A DNA stretch of 64,000 nucleotides from Chimaeribacter californicus (GCF_002858675.1 NZ_PJZF01000008.1:1-64000), one strand, 5' to 3'; numbered from the stretch's first letter, positions 46,881 through 57,489 are shown. The notes: generated from the letters alone by a model not told the origin. Program-made: numbers and translations.

Positions 46881-48968
46881 ATGCAAAAAACTGAGGCAGA
46901 AGTCTTTTCCGAGCTGGAGTCACTGTGTACATCTCATGGTTTTATTCATGTTTTGGCATTATTGAGTTGTATAAATAATATTACCACCTATGAGGAGGAG
47001 CTCGGTTCTGAAGATATGCAACATCTTTACGAAAAAGAACGATTAATAAGAACTGAGATTTCAACTGTTGCAGGATTGTTGTTAAAGTATGAAATAAATA
47101 TAGATCACCCCGGTGAAGATGTATTGCCGCAATTATGCGAAGATGTGAATGCATCTTTGGCTCTTTTGCATAGAGCCATGTATTCGGCTGAGAAGGATGG
47201 AGATTACGACAATGCGATGATAAAAGAGAGCATATTTTATGCGGCTGAATCTGCTTATGATTTTCAATATTTAGATATGGCGGAGGAAAAGTATTCTTTA
47301 GATGACTCTTGGTTCTTAGAAAACATGGGTTTTACATGTGTCGATATGGTATCTGTCGGTCGATGCATAGAGTTCATAATGGGGAGGAAAATTAATGATT
47401 TTTTGAGGCGTGGTCAAGGAATCCTTAATGATCAAGTATTAAATGCTTACGAACTACCAATTGATCAAATAGCAACAGAAACAGGCATAAATGACGTTAA
47501 AGTAAGAACTATTGTTGATTTATTTTCATCAAATGAACTTTCAAATGTAAATTTTCAAGGTATGAGTGATTTTAATGTTTTTAATGCTAGGCCAATAATA
47601 CGTGCTGGAAAAAAATATTACTGTTTCTCTGCCTATTCCTTGGCTCAGGCAATATATGAAACCCCATTCTTTTGGATGAATGATGACAAAAAATACAGGC
47701 CGATATCTGCACAGCATAGAGGACAATTTGTAGAAGATTATGTATATAGAAAGATGGCTCCGATTTTTGGTGCTGAGAATGTATTCAAAAATGTATATAT
47801 AGTTAATGGTAATAATGAAACGCTAGGCGAAATTGATGTATTAGTGTCCTTTTCTGATTCGGTAATAATTTATCAGGCAAAATCTAAGAAATTAACTATT
47901 GAAGCCCGAAAGGGAAATGGGAACGCTATACAAAAAGATTTTCAAAGTGCTATACAAGACGCCTATGATCAAGGTTTTTCCTGTGCTCAACTCATCGTAT
48001 CTGGTGCAAGTTTGGCTGATCAAAATTTCAACCGATTTAATCTCAGCTCCTCAGTATCTAGATGTTACATTGTTCCAATTATATCTGAGAATTATCCATC
48101 TTTAAGTTTTCAGGTACGTCAGTACTTGAATACCACAATTACAAATGAGATTTACCCACCATTTATAATGGATGTTTTTCTTTTAGATGTTCTGACTGAG
48201 TTCTTGAATACGCCACTGTATTTTTTATCTTACATTGATCGTCGTTCGACATATAACATGAGAATCTTTTCTTCTCATGAATTAACTATCTTTTCTTTAC
48301 ATCTAAAACAGAATTTATGGATGGATAATGAATGTGACATGTTCATGTTGCATGACGATATATGTGCTGATCTCGACATTGCGATGTTAGCACGTAGGAG
48401 AGGTATCACTGGGAAACGTACTCCTGATGGCATTCTAACATTTCATCAGGATGGCTTTATTAGAAAAATTATTAAGTCATTGGAATCTGAAAATCATAAA
48501 TTGGCGATTGAATTAGGTTTGCTTTTACTTTCTTTGGATGGTGATACTATTGAAGGTATTAACCAAATCGCCAAGAAAACGATATTTTTTTCTTCGATTG
48601 ACAAGAAGCATCATGATCTTTCAACTGTAGTTGGGGATACAGGTTTTACCGTTCATTGTAATTACTATAATAAAGATGTTGCGGAGAAGCAATTACATGA
48701 ACATTGCATAAAAAGAAAGTATATAACTAAATGTAAAAAATGGATTGGCATACATGTTAGTCCAAAAACATATGATGTAAATTATGGGGTTATGTTGGAT
48801 TTTGAATGGGGGTATTCTGCTGAGATTGAAAGCATTATCACTCCTAGTCGACTTCAAAATACTTTAGTTAATATTGGTGGTGTTATGACTCAAGCGAAAC
48901 GACCAGGTAGAAATGATCCATGTTTTTGTGGAAGTGGTAAAAAATATAAAAAATGTTGTTTGCGTTAA
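46881..48968 (+). CDS. Putative PD-(D/E)XK-like nuclease with C-terminal SEC-C motif (695 aa)
   Basis: I do not recognise a named family. The N-terminal 250 residues are helical. About 270-390 look like a restriction-nuclease fold: RGQFVEDYVYRKMAPIFG (Glu), then LGEIDVLVSFSDSVIIYQAKSKKL, giving Asp319 with Gln332-x-Lys334, followed by FQSAIQDAYDQGFSCAQLIVSG. The middle is of unknown fold. Residues 674-695 are a SEC-C zinc motif (PGRNDPCFCGSGKKYKKCC). The gene is very AT-rich against its surroundings and sits between cos and int, where P4-like satellites carry variable anti-phage genes. Phage defence is therefore a reasonable hypothesis, not shown. Confidence 0.75.
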   Translation: MQKTEAEVFSELESLCTSHGFIHVLALLSCINNITTYEEELGSEDMQHLYEKERLIRTEISTVAGLLLKYEINIDHPGEDVLPQLCEDVNASLALLHRAMYSAEKDGDYDNAMIKESIFYAAESAYDFQYLDMAEEKYSLDDSWFLENMGFTCVDMVSVGRCIEFIMGRKINDFLRRGQGILNDQVLNAYELPIDQIATETGINDVKVRTIVDLFSSNELSNVNFQGMSDFNVFNARPIIRAGKKYYCFSAYSLAQAIYETPFFWMNDDKKYRPISAQHRGQFVEDYVYRKMAPIFGAENVFKNVYIVNGNNETLGEIDVLVSFSDSVIIYQAKSKKLTIEARKGNGNAIQKDFQSAIQDAYDQGFSCAQLIVSGASLADQNFNRFNLSSSVSRCYIVPIISENYPSLSFQVRQYLNTTITNEIYPPFIMDVFLLDVLTEFLNTPLYFLSYIDRRSTYNMRIFSSHELTIFSLHLKQNLWMDNECDMFMLHDDICADLDIAMLARRRGITGKRTPDGILTFHQDGFIRKIIKSLESENHKLAIELGLLLLSLDGDTIEGINQIAKKTIFFSSIDKKHHDLSTVVGDTGFTVHCNYYNKDVAEKQLHEHCIKRKYITKCKKWIGIHVSPKTYDVNYGVMLDFEWGYSAEIESIITPSRLQNTLVNIGGVMTQAKRPGRNDPCFCGSGKKYKKCCLR

Positions 48969-49026
48969 GAGCAATGGCGCGTTAAAAGGGCGCCTTTAAT
49001 TACATTCTTTTTACTTTATCCCCCCA

Positions 49027-50227
49027 CTAATCCATGAGTGCAATTCTTTGCTCTAAATATGTAGATCTATTGTACGCTCTCCGAACCTCATTTTTATCAC
49101 TGTGAGCTAAAGCTGCTTCAATAACATCCGCATTGAAACCAGCTTCATTCATTGCAGTACTTGCGCTAGAGCGGAGGCCATGAGCAATTAGTTTTCCGCC
49201 AAAACCAATACGTTTTAAAGCTGCGTTAGCCGTTTGGCTATTGATTGGCTGTTTAGGGTCATTTCTGCCAGGAAAAATATGCTCACGATGAGCACTGATG
49301 GGCTTTATCACTTCCAAAATATCTAAAGCCTGATGTGATAAAGGAACAATGTGCTCTCGTTTGGCCTTCATCCATTCGGCTGGAATAGTCCAGAGCTTTG
49401 CATCAAGATCGATCTCTCCAACGAGCACTGGAGGCTTCAGAAGGGCGCAAAAGCGTCAAGAGTTGCCATTCAATGAGACAACGAGTCGGAACAAACAGAT
49501 TTGACATGACTAAAGAACGCATCAGCTTCGGTAATTCTTCTGGTCGCAGCGTCGGCATGTTTTGTTTTTTGGGCTTATCAAAAGCCATCCCAACACCTGA
49601 TGCTGGATTGGCATCAATCAGACCAGTGTTTACGGCATAAATCATTACCTCGTTAATGCGCTGCACCAGTCGACGTACAGTCTCAAGCGCCCCACGAGCT
49701 TTGATTGGCTCAAGCGCTTCAACCAATGTACGAGCTTTGATTTGCTGAACGAGGATCTCACCGATGGCAGGGAATACATCTTTCTCCAGTGAACGCCAAA
49801 TGTCTTTTGCGTAATCAGGGGTAACGCTTTTACTTTTGAGCTGGAACCAGTTAGCGGCGACCGTTGAAAAAATACTGTCCAGAGCGATTTGCTGCTGTTC
49901 TTCTGCAACTTCAGCTTGAATTTGCGGATCGATGCCATTAGCCAGCAATGAGAGGTAATCAGCGCGCAGGCGTCTGACATCTGCCAGTGAAAGGGCAGGG
50001 AAGGCGCCTAGGCCCATCATGGTGCGCTGCTTTGTAGCTGGCCGCTGATAGCGAAAACGCCAAAGCTTTTTTCCGGTAGTTTTGACAACCATAAAAAACC
50101 CGTCGCCATCATGCAGCGTCAAATCTTTATCAATGGCTTTGGAACGAAGAACTTCTGTGTTGGTGAGAGGCGCGTAATCCTTGCCATGCGGGGCTATCCT
50201 GCGTGAATTGGTATACGTTATTGGCAT
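49027..50227 (-). pseudogene. int: P4-type tyrosine integrase, frameshifted
   Basis: The N-terminal part (from ATG at 50227) has the DUF4102-type domain (LTLHDGDGFFMVVKTTGKKLWRFRYQRP) and the core-binding domain, reaching LLTLLRPSEASSARW with the first catalytic Arg. The frame then breaks near 49410; the remainder (EIDLDAKLWTIPAEWMKAKREHIVPLS..., HGLRSSAST with His-x-x-Arg, and the tail with nucleophile Tyr in RRAYNRSTY) is in another frame. An extra base or a 2-base loss after TGG explains it. With no intact integrase the island cannot excise by itself. It lies immediately downstream of ssrA, the target. Confidence 0.9.
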
Positions 50228-50289
50228 ACATCTTACCGTATACCAATAATCACCGGATTTAGTCGGATGTCCTCGGAAGAGGGCAGACA

Positions 50290-50326
50290 CAAAAAAGCCC
50301 GCAAACCTAAGTGGGATGCGGGCTTT
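50290..50326 (-). terminator. Current ssrA terminator (brought in by the island)
   Basis: On the minus strand AAAGCCCGCATCCC...GCGGGCTTTTTTG is a strong hairpin with a T run, 34 bp after the tmRNA 3' end. It is homologous in layout to the displaced terminator at 40642-40671. Confidence 0.88.
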
Positions 50327-50359
50327 CAGGACTTTCCCGGACAGTGCCGGAACATAATG

Positions 50360-50380
50360 TGGTGGAGCTGGGGGGATTTG
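50360..50380. repeat. Right attachment site within ssrA
   Basis: The last 21 nt of ssrA, matched by the direct copy at 40715-40735 (19/21). Integration here keeps the gene functional. Confidence 0.88.
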
Positions 50381-50724
50381 AACCCCCGTCCGAAATTACT
50401 ACACCGTCGGTACTACATGCTTAGTCCAATCTTTACATTCGCCTGTCAGCTGCGGATGGACACGCCACTAACAAACTAGCTTGATTAGTTTTAGCGCTTC
50501 AACCCCAAGCTAGGTCTCCACGCGATCTCTTTTGGGTTTGACCTCTCTTGATCCCCGTCCTAAGAGCGGAGGCTAGGGAGAGAGGGCTCTCAGCAGGTTA
50601 TTAAGCTGCTAAAGCGTAGTTTTCGTCGTTTGCGACTATTTTTTTGCGGTTTTTTAGCGAGGCCTACCGCACCTCGGCATGCACCTTGGGTTTCGCAAAT
50701 CCCGTCGAATCCAGAATCAGCCCC
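50360..50724 (-). ncRNA. ssrA: Transfer-messenger RNA (tmRNA)
   Basis: A 365-nt one-piece tmRNA that frees stalled ribosomes and tags nascent proteins. The 5' end GGGGCTGATTCTGG pairs with the 3' CCCAGCTCCACCA to give the alanine-acceptor tRNA-like domain. The tag frame GCAAACGACGAAAACTACGC... encodes ANDENYALAA and ends TAA. Its 3' end is the island attachment site and is fully restored. smpB lies just upstream on the same strand. Confidence 0.98.
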
Positions 50725-50773
50725 AAGTACTATCGGTAAGTATACCAGAACTTTACCATGCAACGCCAGTCAC

Positions 50774-51256
50774 TTAACGGTTTGCATTTTTCATGATGCG
50801 TGCTTTGTCTAGCTGCCATTCACGTGCGCGCGTGTCTTCACGCTTGTCATGCTCTTTTTTACCTTTAGCCAGGCCGATTTTGATTTTCGTCCAGGCATTT
50901 TTCCAGTAAAGAGAGAGCGCCACAATGGTATAGCCATCACGGCTGACCGCGCCGAACAGGGAACTCAGTTCTTTACGGTTGAGCAGCAACTTACGGGTGC
51001 GCATAGGTTCACACACCACATGTGAGGAGGCAACGTTGAGCGGCGTGATGGTGGCACCAAACAGAAACGCTTCGCCATCGCGGAAAACGACGTAGCTGTC
51101 ACTGAGGTTGGCTTTACCAGCACGCAGCGATTTAACTTCCCATCCTTGCAACGCAAGACCGGCCTCGATCTCTTCTTCAATGAAGTATTCGTGGCGGGCG
51201 CGCTTGTTCATCGCAATGGTCGCGGAACCGGGTTTATGTGCTTTTTTCTTAGTCAT
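50774..51256 (-). CDS. smpB: tmRNA-binding protein SmpB
   Basis: A 160-aa partner of tmRNA in trans-translation. The sequence [45 protein letters not shown] and the basic C-terminal tail [28 protein letters not shown] are nearly those of E. coli. The tail enters the mRNA channel. It is followed by ssrA 49 bp downstream. The ratA-ratB genes are divergent from it. Confidence 0.98.
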   Translation of the reverse strand: MTKKKAHKPGSATIAMNKRARHEYFIEEEIEAGLALQGWEVKSLRAGKANLSDSYVVFRDGEAFLFGATITPLNVASSHVVCEPMRTRKLLLNRKELSSLFGAVSRDGYTIVALSLYWKNAWTKIKIGLAKGKKEHDKREDTRAREWQLDKARIMKNANR

Positions 51257-51416
51257 AGTGGTCGTTATTATACCGCATGGTGTGGCGAATGAAATCCCTT
51301 GAGCCAGAAGCGCTTAGCCTTTTTATGCTCATCTGAGCCTTTCAGGGTAAGCAGTTTTTTGTCACAGGGCAGATAAATGTTATTATCTGTACGTTTTATG
51401 ACACACAGGAAATGAT

Positions 51417-51851
51417 ATGCCTCAGATCAGCCGTTCTGCGTTGGTGCCCTTCAGCGCTGAGCAAATGTACCAGTTGGTAAACGATGTTAATTCCTATCCG
51501 GAATTTTTGCCAGGCTGCACCGGTAGCCGGGTTTTGGCTCAGGGACCGACCGAGATGATGGCGGCCGTAGACGTCGCAAAAGCGGGCATCAGCAAAACTT
51601 TTACCACACGCAATCTGCTCGCCAGCAACCAAAGCATTAAAATGCAGTTAGTTGACGGGCCTTTCCGCAAGCTCATGGGAGGCTGGCATTTTATCCCGTT
51701 AAGCCCGGAAGCCTGTAAAATTGAGTTTAACCTGGATTTTGAGTTTACTAACAAACTGATTGAACTGGCGTTTGGCCGGGTCTTTAAAGAGTTGGCAGGC
51801 AGCATGGTTCAGGCGTTTACGCAACGCGCGAAAGAGGTCTACAGTGCCTGA
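51417..51851 (+). CDS. ratA: RatA, START/Coq10-family protein
   Basis: A 144-aa protein of the polyketide cyclase/Coq10 fold. It begins [40 protein letters not shown], the family hallmark. In E. coli it has been described as a toxin blocking 70S ribosome association and also linked to ubiquinone binding. It overlaps ratB by 8 bp. GGAA lies seven bases before the ATG. Confidence 0.93.
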   Translation: MPQISRSALVPFSAEQMYQLVNDVNSYPEFLPGCTGSRVLAQGPTEMMAAVDVAKAGISKTFTTRNLLASNQSIKMQLVDGPFRKLMGGWHFIPLSPEACKIEFNLDFEFTNKLIELAFGRVFKELAGSMVQAFTQRAKEVYSA

Positions 51852-52128
51852 TATCCGTGTTGAGGTGGTGTATGCCCTGCCGGAGCGTCAGTATCTTCGC
51901 AGCGTGACCCTGGAAGAGGGCAGCAGCGTTGAGCAGGCCATTATGGCGTCCGGTATTCTGGAGCAGCGCACGGAGATAGATTTGACCATCAATAAAGTCG
52001 GCATCTATAGCCGGCCGGTCAAACTGGGAGATCAAGTCAGTGAGGGGGATCGGGTAGAGATCTACCGGCCTTTGATCGCCGACCCTAAAGAACTTCGCCG
52101 CCAGCGTGCAGAGCGGGCCAAAAAATAA
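51844..52128 (+). CDS. ratB: RatB, RnfH/UPF0125 family protein
   Basis: A 94-aa ubiquitin-like (beta-grasp) protein. The GTG at 51844 gives [33 protein letters not shown], the normal family start; the longer frame lies inside ratA. The C-terminus [21 protein letters not shown] is conserved. It is paired with RatA, but its antitoxin role is uncertain. Confidence 0.92.
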   Translation: MPDIRVEVVYALPERQYLRSVTLEEGSSVEQAIMASGILEQRTEIDLTINKVGIYSRPVKLGDQVSEGDRVEIYRPLIADPKELRRQRAERAKK

Positions 52129-52150
52129 GGTGCCAAAAGGCACCTTTTTT
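52128..52150 (+). terminator. Terminator after ratB
   Basis: AAGGTGCC-AAAA-GGCACCTT followed by TTTT, directly after the ratB stop. Confidence 0.9.
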
Positions 52151-52195
52151 ATCATCTCCAGCGTGTGACAACCACGATAACCCGGCTGAGTGCGG

Positions 52196-52543
52196 TCAGT
52201 CTTTCTGGCCTGTCAGCGTGGCTTTGTTATCCATATTGGTCAGCACACCGTTGCTGTCAAAGGTCAGTGTCAACGTCTGTTGTGAGACATCTTCATGCCC
52301 TGGTTGCTGACGGAAAACATAGAACCAGGTGTTGTTCCCAAACGGGTCCTGCAGCATTGGCGTACCCAAAACATAAGCCACTTGCTGCTTAGTCATACCG
52401 GTATGAACCTTAGCTACGTCAGCGGGAGACAAATAGTTCCCCTGATTGATGTCAGGCCGGTAAACCACCTTTTCCAGTGTGGAACAGCCTGCGGTAAGCA
52501 TAACAAGGACCACAGCGGCGGCAGTCAGCAATTTACAGCGCAT
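52196..52543 (-). CDS. bamE: Outer membrane assembly lipoprotein BamE
   Basis: A 115-aa lipoprotein of the BAM complex that inserts beta-barrel proteins. The signal peptide with lipobox LTAGC (Cys20) is followed by [42 protein letters not shown]. The ATG at 52543 gives [12 protein letters not shown] as in E. coli; an ATG 9 bp earlier is possible. It lies downstream of recN, as in E. coli. Confidence 0.97.
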   Translation of the reverse strand: MRCKLLTAAAVVLVMLTAGCSTLEKVVYRPDINQGNYLSPADVAKVHTGMTKQQVAYVLGTPMLQDPFGNNTWFYVFRQQPGHEDVSQQTLTLTFDSNGVLTNMDNKATLTGQKD

Positions 52544-52655
52544 AGTAATCACATTCCTTTAGGGCATAAGATGCCGATGATAATAAACCTTTCGGCAGTT
52601 GGGAACCTTTACGGGGCCCCTGTATGACCACAGGAAAGCAAAAAAGTTAACTTTT

Positions 52656-54317
52656 CTATGCAGCCAGCAACTCTTTGGCATTCGCCAGCGTATTGCGCGT
52701 AACCTCACTGCCGCCCAGCAGACGGGCCAGCTCTTGCAGGCGGGCGCGTTTATCCAGCCGGACCATCGTGGTTTCTGTCGCTTCACCATCGGTCTGTTTA
52801 CTGACGAAATAGTGCTGGTGCCCACACCCTGCCACCTGCGGAAGGTGGGTTACACACATCACCTGAGCTGATTCGCCTAACTGGCGCAGCAGCTTGCCGA
52901 CAATCGCGGCTGTCGGGCCACTGATGCCCACATCCACTTCATCGAAAATCAGGGCCGGGGTATCCATCTTCCGTGCGGTAATCACCTGAATGGCCAACGC
53001 AATACGCGAGAGCTCACCACCGGACGCGACTTTAGCCAACGCCTGCAACGGCTGGCCGGGGTTGGTGGTTACCTGGAATTCAATATGGTCTGCACCTTCA
53101 GCGCTCAGGTGCTCCGGATTAAAGGTAATATTAATCAGGAATTTCCCGTGCGGCATGGAGAGCGCCTGCATACTCTGGGTAATCAGTGTGGTGAGTTCGT
53201 CAGCATAGGCGCGGCGTTTTTCGCTCAACTGGCCGGCAATCTCGGCCGCTTTACGGTGATGGCGGGTTACCGCTTCACTCAGCTCTGCCTGGTCGTTCTC
53301 CTGATCGTCCAGCGCCTGTTGCTCGTCCAGCAATTGCTGATAGAGCAGCGGTAATTCTTCCGGGGAGACACGGTGCTTACGCGCCAGCGAGAGCTGCCGT
53401 GACAGGCGTTGTTCCAGTTCATACAAGCGGTTCGGGTCAAGATCCAGGCGCTCACTGTAATGACGCAACTCATCACTGGCTTCACTGATCTGGATAGAGG
53501 CCTCTTCCAGCATAGAAAGCAGCTCGCCCATTTTTTCGTCAAGTTCAGCCAGCTCACTCAGCTGATTTTTGGCGGTGTAGAGCTGGCTGAGAATGTTCTG
53601 GTCATCGCCATCTGCCAACAAATAGAGCGTCTGCTGGCTCAGGGAGAGCAGTTGACCACTGTTGGCCAGGCGTTTGTACTCACTGTCAATTTGCTCATAT
53701 TCGCCCATGACCGGTGAGAATTCGTTCAGCTCTTTCAGCTGATAGTGCAGCAGCTGGCGACGGGACTCACGCTCGCTCATCAGCTGTTGATGCTGCGCCA
53801 GGGCGCGGCAGCTCTGGTGCCATTCCTGATAGGCATGGCGCATAGAAGCGAGTAACAGCGGCTCGTCAGCGTAGGCATCCAGTAAGGATTTTTGGTGCTC
53901 CGGGCGCAGCAGCAGTTGATGCGCGTGCTGGCCGTGGATCTGGATCAGATGCTGGCCCAGTTCACGCAGCTGGGAGAGAGGCACCGGTGTGCCGTTGATA
54001 AAGCCGCGTGACCGGCCATCCGCGCCGATAGTACGGCGCAACAGGCACTCATTGCCCTCATCCAGCTGGTTTTCAGCCAGCCAGTCACGGGCGGAAGGGG
54101 TATCGGCCAGCGTAAAGCGGGCGCAGAGATCGGCGCGGGCCGCACCGTTACGTACCATGCTGCCATCCGCGCGGCTCCCCAGGCAGAGGCCCAGCGCGTC
54201 AATTGCAATCGACTTACCCGCCCCGGTTTCACCGGTAATGGCGGTCATTCCTGTCTGAAAATCAATGTCCAGCTCACGGACAATTGCAAAATTACTGATA
54301 GTGAGTTGAGCCAGCAT
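52656..54317 (-). CDS. recN: DNA repair ATPase RecN
   Basis: A 553-aa SMC-like ATPase for double-strand-break repair. Walker [17 protein letters not shown] is near residue 30. The long coiled-coil middle and the ABC signature [16 protein letters not shown] are followed by Walker [16 protein letters not shown] and the switch His in [18 protein letters not shown]. The ATG at 54317 gives the E. coli length. Three LexA-type boxes precede it, so it is strongly SOS-controlled. Confidence 0.97.
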   Translation of the reverse strand: MLAQLTISNFAIVRELDIDFQTGMTAITGETGAGKSIAIDALGLCLGSRADGSMVRNGAARADLCARFTLADTPSARDWLAENQLDEGNECLLRRTIGADGRSRGFINGTPVPLSQLRELGQHLIQIHGQHAHQLLLRPEHQKSLLDAYADEPLLLASMRHAYQEWHQSCRALAQHQQLMSERESRRQLLHYQLKELNEFSPVMGEYEQIDSEYKRLANSGQLLSLSQQTLYLLADGDDQNILSQLYTAKNQLSELAELDEKMGELLSMLEEASIQISEASDELRHYSERLDLDPNRLYELEQRLSRQLSLARKHRVSPEELPLLYQQLLDEQQALDDQENDQAELSEAVTRHHRKAAEIAGQLSEKRRAYADELTTLITQSMQALSMPHGKFLINITFNPEHLSAEGADHIEFQVTTNPGQPLQALAKVASGGELSRIALAIQVITARKMDTPALIFDEVDVGISGPTAAIVGKLLRQLGESAQVMCVTHLPQVAGCGHQHYFVSKQTDGEATETTMVRLDKRARLQELARLLGGSEVTRNTLANAKELLAA

Positions 54318-54327
54318 AGCCACCTTC

Positions 54328-54383
54328 CTGTACATAACTACAGAGCTGTAATTGCGTACAGTATAATCTGGAATTATATCCAG
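54328..54383. promoter_or_regulatory. Three LexA boxes upstream of recN
   Basis: CTGTACATAACTACAG (54328-54343), CTGTAATTGCGTACAG (54346-54361) and CTGGAATTATATCCAG (54368-54383) all have CTG-N10-CAG. The first two are close to consensus; the third is weaker. They lie between the recN start and nadK, giving tight SOS repression. Confidence 0.88.
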
Positions 54384-54403
54384 TAAAGTGGGGAATGCGC
54401 TTT

Positions 54404-55282
54404 TCAGAACAATTTTTTCGACCAGCCAAGCTTAGTGCTCAATGTGTTGAAATAGCTGTAATCTTTAGGGTGAATCAAATTCAGGTGGAATGCGCTGCGG
54501 CGGATCATCACCTCTTCACCCTCCTGAATCGGCAGGGCAATCTGGCTGTCGCAGCTGATCTCCAGATCGCTGCCGATCTGCGAAAATTTCAGATGAATCG
54601 TGCTGCTGCTGTTGATCACCAACGGGCGCGCAGAGAGGGTATGCGGGAACATCGGCACCAGGGCGATGGCGTCCAGCGTCGGGGTCAGGATCGGGCCGCC
54701 GCCGGAAAGCGAATAAGCGGTAGAGCCGGTGGGCGTAGAGATAATCAGGCCGTCTGAACGCTGGGAAAAGGCGAAACGGTCATCAATGTAGACCTCGAAT
54801 TCGATCATGTGCGCCACTTTGCCGGGGTGCAGCACCACTTCATTAATCGCAGTACCGATCCGGCAATGATCGTTGCCGCGCCTCACCTGTGCCTCCAGCA
54901 GGAAACGCTGTTCATCAAGATAGTGGCCTTCCAGCACATCGGCGAGTTGCTGCTGGGCGTTGTCCGGGTCGAGGTCGGTCAGAAAACCGAGGTTGCCGCG
55001 GTTCACGCCAATTACTTTGATGTCGTAACGTGCCAGCACGCGCGCGGCACCGAGCATATTGCCGTCACCGCCTACCACCACCGCCAGATCGGCCTGTTGC
55101 CCGATCTCCGCCAGGGTGCCGGTCGCGGCATGCTCCAGTTTCAGCTCACGCGCAACCTGACGCTCAAGAATCACGTCATAGCCTTTGCCGCGCAGCCAGT
55201 GGTACAGCATTTCATGCGTGGCCAGGGCAGAGGGGTGGCGCGGGTGGCCGACGATGCCGATACGCTCAAATTTATTACTCAT
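54404..55282 (-). CDS. nadK: NAD kinase
   Basis: A 292-aa enzyme that phosphorylates NAD to NADP. The GGDG motif [25 protein letters not shown] and the glycine-rich [23 protein letters not shown] are in place. The ATG at 55282 gives [24 protein letters not shown], the standard start; a much longer open frame upstream is antisense to grpE and is not coding. It is divergent from grpE. Confidence 0.97.
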   Translation of the reverse strand: MSNKFERIGIVGHPRHPSALATHEMLYHWLRGKGYDVILERQVARELKLEHAATGTLAEIGQQADLAVVVGGDGNMLGAARVLARYDIKVIGVNRGNLGFLTDLDPDNAQQQLADVLEGHYLDEQRFLLEAQVRRGNDHCRIGTAINEVVLHPGKVAHMIEFEVYIDDRFAFSQRSDGLIISTPTGSTAYSLSGGGPILTPTLDAIALVPMFPHTLSARPLVINSSSTIHLKFSQIGSDLEISCDSQIALPIQEGEEVMIRRSAFHLNLIHPKDYSYFNTLSTKLGWSKKLF

Positions 55283-55335
55283 TGTCTCACTGGTCCTCAG
55301 TATGGGGTTTTGGCCCACACATTGTGAACGGTTCC

Positions 55336-55363
55336 CTTGAAACCCGGGTTTTGATCCCCATAA
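55336..55363 (+). promoter_or_regulatory. Sigma-32 heat-shock promoter of grpE
   Basis: -35 CTTGAAA (55336-55342) and -10 CCCCATAA (55356-55363) with 13-bp spacing match the heat-shock consensus and resemble the E. coli grpE promoter. It lies 43 bp before the grpE ATG. Confidence 0.88.
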
Positions 55364-55405
55364 TAAGCGAACTAGCAAGTGTAATGCTAAAACGCGGAGA
55401 ATTTC

Positions 55406-55993
55406 ATGAGTAGTAAAGAACAGAACACAGCAAACGAGCAAGTCTCGGATGAGATGGAAAAAGATCAGGAACTGCACGCGGAAGCGGGAGCCGAGACGGC
55501 AGACGACGTCGATCCGCGTGACGCACGTATTGCTGAGCTTGAAGCGCAGTTGAAAGAAGTACAGCAACACGAGCGTGAAAGCCTGTTGCGCGCCAAGGCA
55601 GAAGCGGAGAATATCCGTCGTCGTTCTGAACTGGACGTCGAAAAAGCGCATAAATTTGCGCTGGAAAAATTCTCCGGCGAACTGCTGCCGGTCATTGATA
55701 ACCTGGAACGTGCACTGGATCTGGCGGATAAATCCAACAGTGAGCTGGCCTCCATGATCGAAGGTGTGGAACTGACGCTGAAATCCCTGCTGGATTCTGT
55801 GCGTAAGTTCGGTATCGAAGTGGTCGGTGACACCAATGTGCCGTTTAACCCGGAAGTGCACCAGGCGATGACCCTGATGGAGTCCGATGAGCATGAACCG
55901 AACCATGTCATGATGGTGATGCAGAAAGGCTATACGCTGAATGGCCGCCTGTTACGTCCTGCCATGGTGGCTGTCTCGAAAGCGAAAGCGTAA
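55406..55993 (+). CDS. grpE: Nucleotide exchange factor GrpE
   Basis: A 195-aa DnaK cochaperone and thermosensor. A disordered acidic N-terminus, a long coiled coil (about 40-90, [50 protein letters not shown]) and a C-terminal beta domain ([21 protein letters not shown]...NPEVHQAM...[20 protein letters not shown]). It follows a sigma-32 promoter and ends in a clear terminator, so it is monocistronic. Confidence 0.97.
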   Translation: MSSKEQNTANEQVSDEMEKDQELHAEAGAETADDVDPRDARIAELEAQLKEVQQHERESLLRAKAEAENIRRRSELDVEKAHKFALEKFSGELLPVIDNLERALDLADKSNSELASMIEGVELTLKSLLDSVRKFGIEVVGDTNVPFNPEVHQAMTLMESDEHEPNHVMMVMQKGYTLNGRLLRPAMVAVSKAKA

Positions 55994-56001
55994 TTGAGAC
56001 C

Positions 56002-56029
56002 AAAAAGGCACCTGCGGGTGCCTTTTTTA
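56002..56029. terminator. Terminator between grpE and ung
   Basis: AAGGCACC-TGC-GGGTGCCTT with A run and T run on either side. It serves grpE and possibly the convergent ung gene. Confidence 0.92.
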
Positions 56030-56046
56030 TTGCCGTTAATGGCAGG

Positions 56047-56736
56047 TCAGTCGAGGTTGTCCGGCAGAATCGGCGTCCAGTCGATAGGCGGCAGGCCCTG
56101 TTTTTCCAGCAACGCATTGGTCTGAGAAAAATGGCGGCAACCCAGAAAACCGCGGTGAGCTGAGAGCGGTGAGGGGTGCGGCGCTTTCAGCACATGATGG
56201 CGTTGGGTATCAATAAAACTCCCTTTCTTCTGGGCATGTGACCCCCACAGCAAAAATACCACGCCTTCCCGGTGTTCATTGATGGCGGCAATCACGCTGT
56301 CTGTAAACCGTTCCCAGCCCAGACGGGCATGAGAATGCGCCTGCCCACGTTCCACCGTCAGCACCGTATTGAGCAGCATCACCCCTTGTCCGGCCCAACT
56401 CTGCAAACAGCCATGCGCCGGCCGGCTGAAGCCCGGGATGTCGCTTTCCAGCTCTTTATAGATGTTCACCAAAGAAGGCGGCACGGCAACGCCCGGCCGC
56501 ACCGAAAAGGCCAGGCCATGTGCCTGATTGGGCCCATGGTAGGGGTCCTGCCCCAGAATCACGACCCGCACATCATTTAATTCGGTGAAGCGGAAAGCGT
56601 TGAACACCTCTTTCTGCGGCGGGTACACGGTCTTGCCTGCGGCGCGTTCAGCAGCCACAAACGCCAGGGTTTCCTGAAAATAGGGCTGCTCTTTTTCCTG
56701 ACCAATCACGTCATGCCAGGTGAGTGAGGTGGGCAT
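56047..56736 (-). CDS. ung: Uracil-DNA glycosylase
   Basis: A 229-aa base-excision enzyme removing uracil. The water-activating loop [22 protein letters not shown] has the catalytic Asp. [16 protein letters not shown] and the DNA-intercalation loop [18 protein letters not shown] with the catalytic His follow. Complete family length. The promoter region is shared with divergent grcA. Confidence 0.97.
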   Translation of the reverse strand: MPTSLTWHDVIGQEKEQPYFQETLAFVAAERAAGKTVYPPQKEVFNAFRFTELNDVRVVILGQDPYHGPNQAHGLAFSVRPGVAVPPSLVNIYKELESDIPGFSRPAHGCLQSWAGQGVMLLNTVLTVERGQAHSHARLGWERFTDSVIAAINEHREGVVFLLWGSHAQKKGSFIDTQRHHVLKAPHPSPLSAHRGFLGCRHFSQTNALLEKQGLPPIDWTPILPDNLD

Positions 56737-56952
56737 TCACGCTCTCCTTTGTTTTTACAGATAATCTGATGACTATAGAGTACCTGCATCCACTTACCAG
56801 TAAAACGGCTGAAATGGCAAGGCGACGCGTTAGCCCGTCCATAAATTCAAAATTAATTGATAATTTACAAAATTTATGTAAATCGCTGATGTGCCTATTT
56901 TGATTAAAAACAAAAACTTGCCTTAGTGGGGTAGGACTCATAGAGAGAATTA

Positions 56953-56966
56953 TTGATATTAATCAA
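56953..56966. promoter_or_regulatory. FNR box upstream of grcA
   Basis: TTGATATTAATCAA is a perfect FNR palindrome (TTGAT-N4-ATCAA), 110 bp before grcA. It fits the known anaerobic and acid induction of grcA. The rest of the 340-bp ung-grcA gap is AT-rich without a gene. Confidence 0.9.
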
Positions 56967-57076
56967 AGAAGCACAGTTTTTGCACTGGTATACAGGGATG
57001 AGAAGAGGTGGTTTTACGCGAGTGAAACTGCCCGTAAATCATTCGGGTGGCATACCACTGCCCTATGGAGGAAAGT

Positions 57077-57460
57077 ATGATTACAGGTATCCAAATTACT
57101 CAGGCCAATAATGCGGCGCTGGTGAACTCTTTCTGGCTGCTGGACGGTGAAAAAGAGGAAGCACGCTGCCTGTGTGCCAAAGCGGCGTATCAGGAAGACC
57201 AAATTGTTCCCCTGCGGGAATTAGGCCAGATTGAATATCGTGAAGTGCCGGTTGATATGCAGCCGACCGTGCGTGTTGAGGGTGGTCAGCATCTGAACGT
57301 CAATGTCCTGCGCCGCGAAACGCTGCTGGACGCGGTTGAGCATCCGGAAAAATATCCGCAACTGACTATCCGTGTTTCCGGCTATGCCGTGCGTTTCAAC
57401 TCACTGACGCCGGAACAGCAACGCGACGTGATCGCCCGCACCTTTACCGAAAGCCTGTAA
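57077..57460 (+). CDS. grcA: Autonomous glycyl radical cofactor
   Basis: A 127-aa protein that replaces the oxygen-damaged C-terminus of pyruvate formate-lyase. The glycyl-radical motif [10 protein letters not shown] is near residue 100. The ATG at 57077 ([23 protein letters not shown]) follows GGAGGAAAG; an upstream in-frame start is not needed. It sits under an FNR box and ends at a strong terminator shared with srmB. Confidence 0.97.
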   Translation: MITGIQITQANNAALVNSFWLLDGEKEEARCLCAKAAYQEDQIVPLRELGQIEYREVPVDMQPTVRVEGGQHLNVNVLRRETLLDAVEHPEKYPQLTIRVSGYAVRFNSLTPEQQRDVIARTFTESL

Positions 57461-57489
57461 GGCCCTTTTCACCCCTGCACACAGCATAA

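Noticed and set aside
49400-49430. Programmed frameshift in the integrase
   Set aside because: No slippery heptamer or downstream pseudoknot is visible at the break; a simple insertion or deletion is more likely.
55283-55906. N-terminal extension of nadK to 500 aa
   Set aside because: The extra part is antisense to grpE and the normal NadK start [12 protein letters not shown] is present at 55282.
56711-56941. Minus-strand frame of 76 aa upstream of ung
   Set aside because: No ribosome site, overlaps the ung start region and an AT-rich promoter area; no recognisable protein features.
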